Assembly (NCBI GenBank): GCA_013152275.1
Contig: JAADGS010000040.1
Location: 36,766-70,486, forward strand
Direction of reading: 5' to 3'
DNA from: Actinomycetota bacterium
GTDB taxonomy: Bacteria > Actinomycetota > Acidimicrobiia > Spongiisociales > UBA4744
Length of the DNA: 33,721 nucleotides
The notes below the pieces were generated by a model. That model made no database searches. It saw only the letters and a program-made list of their open reading frames with translations, and was not told where the DNA came from. Of the stretch, positions 31,241 through 33,721 are shown one piece after another; the stretch's first letter is position 1; every line of letters starts with the position of its first letter. Made by a program: the position numbers and the translations under genes.

Positions 31241-32553
31241 CAGTTGTCTCCTCTCTCGAAGAGGGATGCGGTCGTGGCAACCGCGTCGCTCAGTACGTCA
31301 AAGCCCTCGTCGGCCTCCTCCTCTGTCAAGGAGAGAGGCGGCGCGATACGCAGGACGTTGCCGAACAGGCCGCCCTTGCCGATCAGCAGGCCTCCTGCCC
31401 GAGCTTCCTCCATGATGTGTGATGCTGCCCCCGGGTGTGGATCCGTCCCGCCGGGACGAACGAGTTCCACGCCGATCATGAGGCCCTTCCCCCGTACCTC
31501 GCCGATGATCTCGTAGCCGTCGGCCAGGTGATCGATACGGGACCGCAGATGTTGGCCCACCTTCAGGGCGTTGGTCTGCAAGTCATGTTCCAACAGGTAG
31601 TTCAGGTTGGCCAGCGCCCCCGTCGTGGCGAGCGGGTTCCCCCCGAACGTCGAAATCGAGTTGGCATTCAGACAGTCCATGATCTCGGCTCGCGCGATCA
31701 CTCCGCCGATGGCCAGCCCGTTTCCGACGCCCTTCGCGAAGGTGATCATGTCGGGAATGATGCCGTGTGCCTGGTAGCCCCAGAAGTTCTCGCCGGTCCG
31801 CCCCCATCCTGTCTGGACCTCGTCGGAGATGAAGAGAATCCCGTGCCGGTCCAGTTCGTCCTTCATCGCTCCGAAGAACCCATCCGGTGGCGTGACAAAA
31901 CCGCCCACACCCTGGATCGGCTCGGCGATCATGCATGCCACATCCCCGGAGGTGGCAACGTTCAGCAGATCGCGCAGGTCGGCCACGCAGGCGGCAGTGA
32001 ACGCTTCGTCCGGAAGGTGACCGAAGGGGCTTCGATACCGATAGCCGCTGTGCACGTACGTCACGTTGAGAGGACCGAGGCTGGTCGGCGACCAGGACCG
32101 GTTGCCGGTGAGTGAAACGGCCGCGAACGAGCGGCCGTGATAACTGTTGCGGAGCGCCAGCACCTCGTTGGAGCGTCGGTAGGTGGTGGCCAGCAGCATG
32201 GCCGTGTCGTTGGCTTCGGTCCCCGAGTTCGTGAAGAAGACCTTGGCGTCGGGAATCCCCGACAGCTCGGCCAGCTTCTCGGCCAACTCGATCTGAGGCT
32301 CGATGAGGTAGAGCGTCGACGTGTGCAGGATGCGTCCCGCCTGCTCCCGGATCGCCTCGACCACCTCCGGCACGTTGTGGCCGGTCATGGTCGTGAGGAT
32401 GCCGCCGAAGAAGTCGAGGTATTCCTTGCCTTCGGCGTCCCATACCCGCCGGCCTTGTCCCCTCACCAGAGCGATGGGCTGCTCGTAGTAGAGGGCCAGC
32501 CAGGATGGGAGCACCCGGTTGTGTCGTGCATGGAGTTCTCGTTGCGTGCCCAT
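31240..32553 (-). CDS. Class III PLP-dependent aminotransferase (beta-alanine/omega type)
   Basis: The product is 437 residues from ATG at 32553, which has GAGAGGA a few bases upstream; an open frame to 32613 enters the upstream gene and is not used. The PLP Lys lies in ITFAKGVGNG (K274), with SDEVQTGWGRTG before it (D244) and GTEANDTAML and SYHGRSFAAVS earlier. Class III enzymes of this type transfer the amino group of beta-alanine or related omega-amino acids to pyruvate or 2-oxoglutarate. Placed between beta-ureidopropionase and dihydropyrimidinase, it fits removal of beta-alanine made from uracil, giving malonate semialdehyde. AGXT2-type use of other substrates is an alternative. Confidence 0.9.
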   Translation of the reverse strand: MGTQRELHARHNRVLPSWLALYYEQPIALVRGQGRRVWDAEGKEYLDFFGGILTTMTGHNVPEVVEAIREQAGRILHTSTLYLIEPQIELAEKLAELSGIPDAKVFFTNSGTEANDTAMLLATTYRRSNEVLALRNSYHGRSFAAVSLTGNRSWSPTSLGPLNVTYVHSGYRYRSPFGHLPDEAFTAACVADLRDLLNVATSGDVACMIAEPIQGVGGFVTPPDGFFGAMKDELDRHGILFISDEVQTGWGRTGENFWGYQAHGIIPDMITFAKGVGNGLAIGGVIARAEIMDCLNANSISTFGGNPLATTGALANLNYLLEHDLQTNALKVGQHLRSRIDHLADGYEIIGEVRGKGLMIGVELVRPGGTDPHPGAASHIMEEARAGGLLIGKGGLFGNVLRIAPPLSLTEEEADEGFDVLSDAVATTASLFERGDN

Positions 32554-32569
32554 GGGTCCTCTCGATCGG

Positions 32570-33412
32570 CTAGGGAGTGACGAGATCCTGGTAGGCGTCG
32601 GGTCGTCGGTCACGGTAGAACGCCCACTGTTTGCGAACTTCCTCGATCAGGTCGAGATCGAGGTCCCGGACCACCAGCTCCTCGTCCGTATCCGATGCGG
32701 CGCCGTCGACCACCTGACCGCGGGGATTCACGAAGTAGGAGGATCCGTAGAAATCGTTGTCTCCGAAGGGTTCCTTGCCGATCCGGTTGATGGCACCGAT
32801 GAAGTACTCGTTGGCGACGGCGGCCGCCGGCTGTTCGAGGTTCCAGAGGTACATGGATAGGCCGCGACTCGTCGCCGACGGGTTGAAGATGATCTTGGCG
32901 CCCTTGAGGCCGAGAGCCCGCCACCCCTCGGGGAAATGCCGGTCGTAGCAGATGTAGACGCCGATCCGACCGACGTTGGTGTCGAAGACCGGATAGCCGA
33001 GGTTCCCGGGTCGGAAGTAGTACTTCTCCCAGAACCCGGCGACCTGGGGAATGTGGGTCTTGCGGTACTTGCCCAGGAAGGAGCCGTCGGCGTCGAGGAC
33101 TGCGGCGGTGTTGTAGTAGAACCCGTCGTCCTCTTTCTCGAAGATGGGGACGACGAGCACCATCCCGGTCTCCTTCGCCACCTTCTGCATGCGTCGGATC
33201 GTGGGTCCGTCGGGGATCGGCTCGGCGTATTCGAAGTGTTCGTCCTCCTGTACCTGGCAGAAGTAGGGGCCGTAGAAGAGCTCCTGGAAGCACATCACCT
33301 GGGCGCCCTGCTCGGCCGCCTGGCGCGCGTAGCCCACGTTCTTCTCGATCATCGAGTCTTTGTCGCCCGTCCACTCGGTCTGGACGATGGCTGCTCGCAC
33401 CACGTTGGCCAT
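32570..33412 (-). CDS. Beta-ureidopropionase (nitrilase-superfamily N-carbamoyl-beta-alanine amidohydrolase)
   Basis: The product is 280 residues. The Glu-Lys-Cys triad is visible: E44 in CFQELFYGPYF, K118 in KYRKTHIPQ, and C155 in VYICYDRHFPEGWRALGLKG, the last block being close to known beta-ureidopropionases. It hydrolyses N-carbamoyl-beta-alanine to beta-alanine, CO2 and ammonia, the step after dihydropyrimidinase. ATG at 33412 follows GAGGAGAG; the frame open to 33445 is discarded. It is the first complete gene of the minus-strand cluster and is followed by the aminotransferase after 16 bases. An N-carbamoyl-D-amino-acid hydrolase or other nitrilase-family amidase remains possible. Confidence 0.93.
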   Translation of the reverse strand: MANVVRAAIVQTEWTGDKDSMIEKNVGYARQAAEQGAQVMCFQELFYGPYFCQVQEDEHFEYAEPIPDGPTIRRMQKVAKETGMVLVVPIFEKEDDGFYYNTAAVLDADGSFLGKYRKTHIPQVAGFWEKYYFRPGNLGYPVFDTNVGRIGVYICYDRHFPEGWRALGLKGAKIIFNPSATSRGLSMYLWNLEQPAAAVANEYFIGAINRIGKEPFGDNDFYGSSYFVNPRGQVVDGAASDTDEELVVRDLDLDLIEEVRKQWAFYRDRRPDAYQDLVTP

Positions 33413-33426
33413 GACTCTCCTCCTCT

Positions 33427-33437
33427 GGAACGGTTCC
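33427..33437. promoter_or_regulatory. Short palindrome upstream of the beta-ureidopropionase gene
   Basis: GGAAC-G-GTTCC is an 11-base palindrome 15 bases before the start codon of the beta-ureidopropionase gene, overlapping the leader. It may be a regulator site for the pyrimidine-degradation cluster. A short palindrome of this kind can occur by chance. Confidence 0.25.
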
Positions 33438-33534
33438 GGAAACACCAGAGCGCCCCTGATTCTCGTCGTTTGGGCGGCGTATGCTCCGTAGCGAAATCAC
33501 GCCACCAACCAACCCTACAACCCTACTCCAGCCT

Positions 33535-33579
33535 CCCGACGCGGTCGGGATCGATGCCGGGACGGGCGCCGGGCATCGA
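33535..33579. terminator. Tandem hairpins at the right edge
   Basis: CCCGAC-GCG-GTCGGG (33535-33549) is a tight 6-bp hairpin, followed directly by TCGATGCC (33551-33558) with GGCATCGA (33572-33579), an 8-bp hairpin with a 13-base loop. They lie between the fragment ending at 33657 and the beta-ureidopropionase gene on the same strand, a likely place for termination. There is no T-tract, as is common in GC-rich actinobacteria. Confidence 0.45.
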
Positions 33580-33656
33580 CGGCCGGGCTGAGCCCTCGGC
33601 GGGGTGGCCGCCCGGGACGCCGGCTGCGACGAAGACGAGCACTCGGCCGGGTCGGG

Positions 33657-33721
33657 TCAGTCGTCCAATGCGTCGAGGAGATCACGCATCGTCTGTCGGT
33701 ATGTGGTGAGCGCGGCCCTTC
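33657..33721 (-). CDS. C-terminal fragment of an unknown protein, cut by the window edge
   Basis: On the minus strand a frame enters from the right edge and ends at a TGA at 33657-33659. It encodes about 20 residues ending RQTMRDLLDALDD, a plausible helical C-terminus. The gene would be on the same strand as the pyrimidine cluster and upstream of its hairpins. The identity cannot be told, and a chance open frame of this length is quite possible. Confidence 0.4.
   Translation of the reverse strand, partial: RAALTTYRQTMRDLLDALDD

Noticed and set aside
29498-31516. A 672-residue plus-strand reading frame
   Set aside because: It is antisense to dihydropyrimidinase and its neighbours, which have clear catalytic motifs; the plus frame shows no domain and is a high-GC shadow.

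Overview
The window reads as a high-GC chromosomal segment of an actinobacterium. The evidence is high GC throughout, many GTG starts and ATGA/TGATG gene overlaps, a WXG100/FtsK (ESX-like) cluster, an F420-type LLM oxidoreductase, and a Thr/Pro-rich linker behind a lipobox (about 9228-10562), a style common in Acidimicrobiia. Acidimicrobiia is therefore my best guess, but no rRNA or marker phylogeny is available here. No IS element, phage gene, CRISPR array or rRNA was seen, and no stretch longer than 300 bases lacks a gene.

Left part (1-10562) is mostly conserved housekeeping. It opens with the 5' part of an EccC/FtsK-like ATPase with an N-terminal ubiquitin-like domain, preceded by two small WXG100 genes (minus strand), with a divergent LysM membrane protein. 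Then come yjbQ, prs-glmU, tRNA-Gln(UUG), the overlapping ispE/rsmA/tatD block, a small AbrB-type regulator with a Cys4 tail, and rsmI overlapping a secreted HExxH metallopeptidase-like lipoprotein.

Middle part (10741-23486) is metabolic and transport: an SQR-like flavoprotein, an SLC12-type cation-chloride cotransporter homologue, a DAO-family oxidoreductase divergent from a small lipoprotein, then a plus-strand run of alanine dehydrogenase, a 4-hydroxybutyrate/acetyl-CoA-transferase family enzyme and lutABC. This run is consistent with turning alanine and lactate into pyruvate and with acyl-CoA exchange. A DUF885 peptidase-like gene converges on lutC.

The most interesting locus is 23585-25980. 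It is a three-gene, ATGA-coupled operon of a TetR regulator, a SAM-dependent methyltransferase, and a single protein that fuses an HgcA-like corrinoid domain (NVWCAAG cap-helix motif), a membrane domain and an HgcB-like ferredoxin. The operon promoter overlaps a palindrome that looks like the TetR operator. The protein differs from true mercury-methylating HgcA/HgcB at informative places: the cap-helix Lys is Gly, and one Cys of the first Fe-S motif is Ala. It therefore looks like a paralogous corrinoid methyl-transfer system of unknown substrate.

Right part (25983-33721, all minus strand): an ABC-2 exporter (ATPase plus two permeases, overlapping), an F420-type LLM oxidoreductase, and a reductive pyrimidine/hydantoin catabolism cluster (dihydropyrimidinase, class III aminotransferase, beta-ureidopropionase). 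The window ends with a gene fragment of unknown identity. Two copies of a 53-bp structured inverted repeat with identical arms and a fixed 25-nt centre (21777-21829 and 28519-28571) look like a dispersed palindromic element of this genome.
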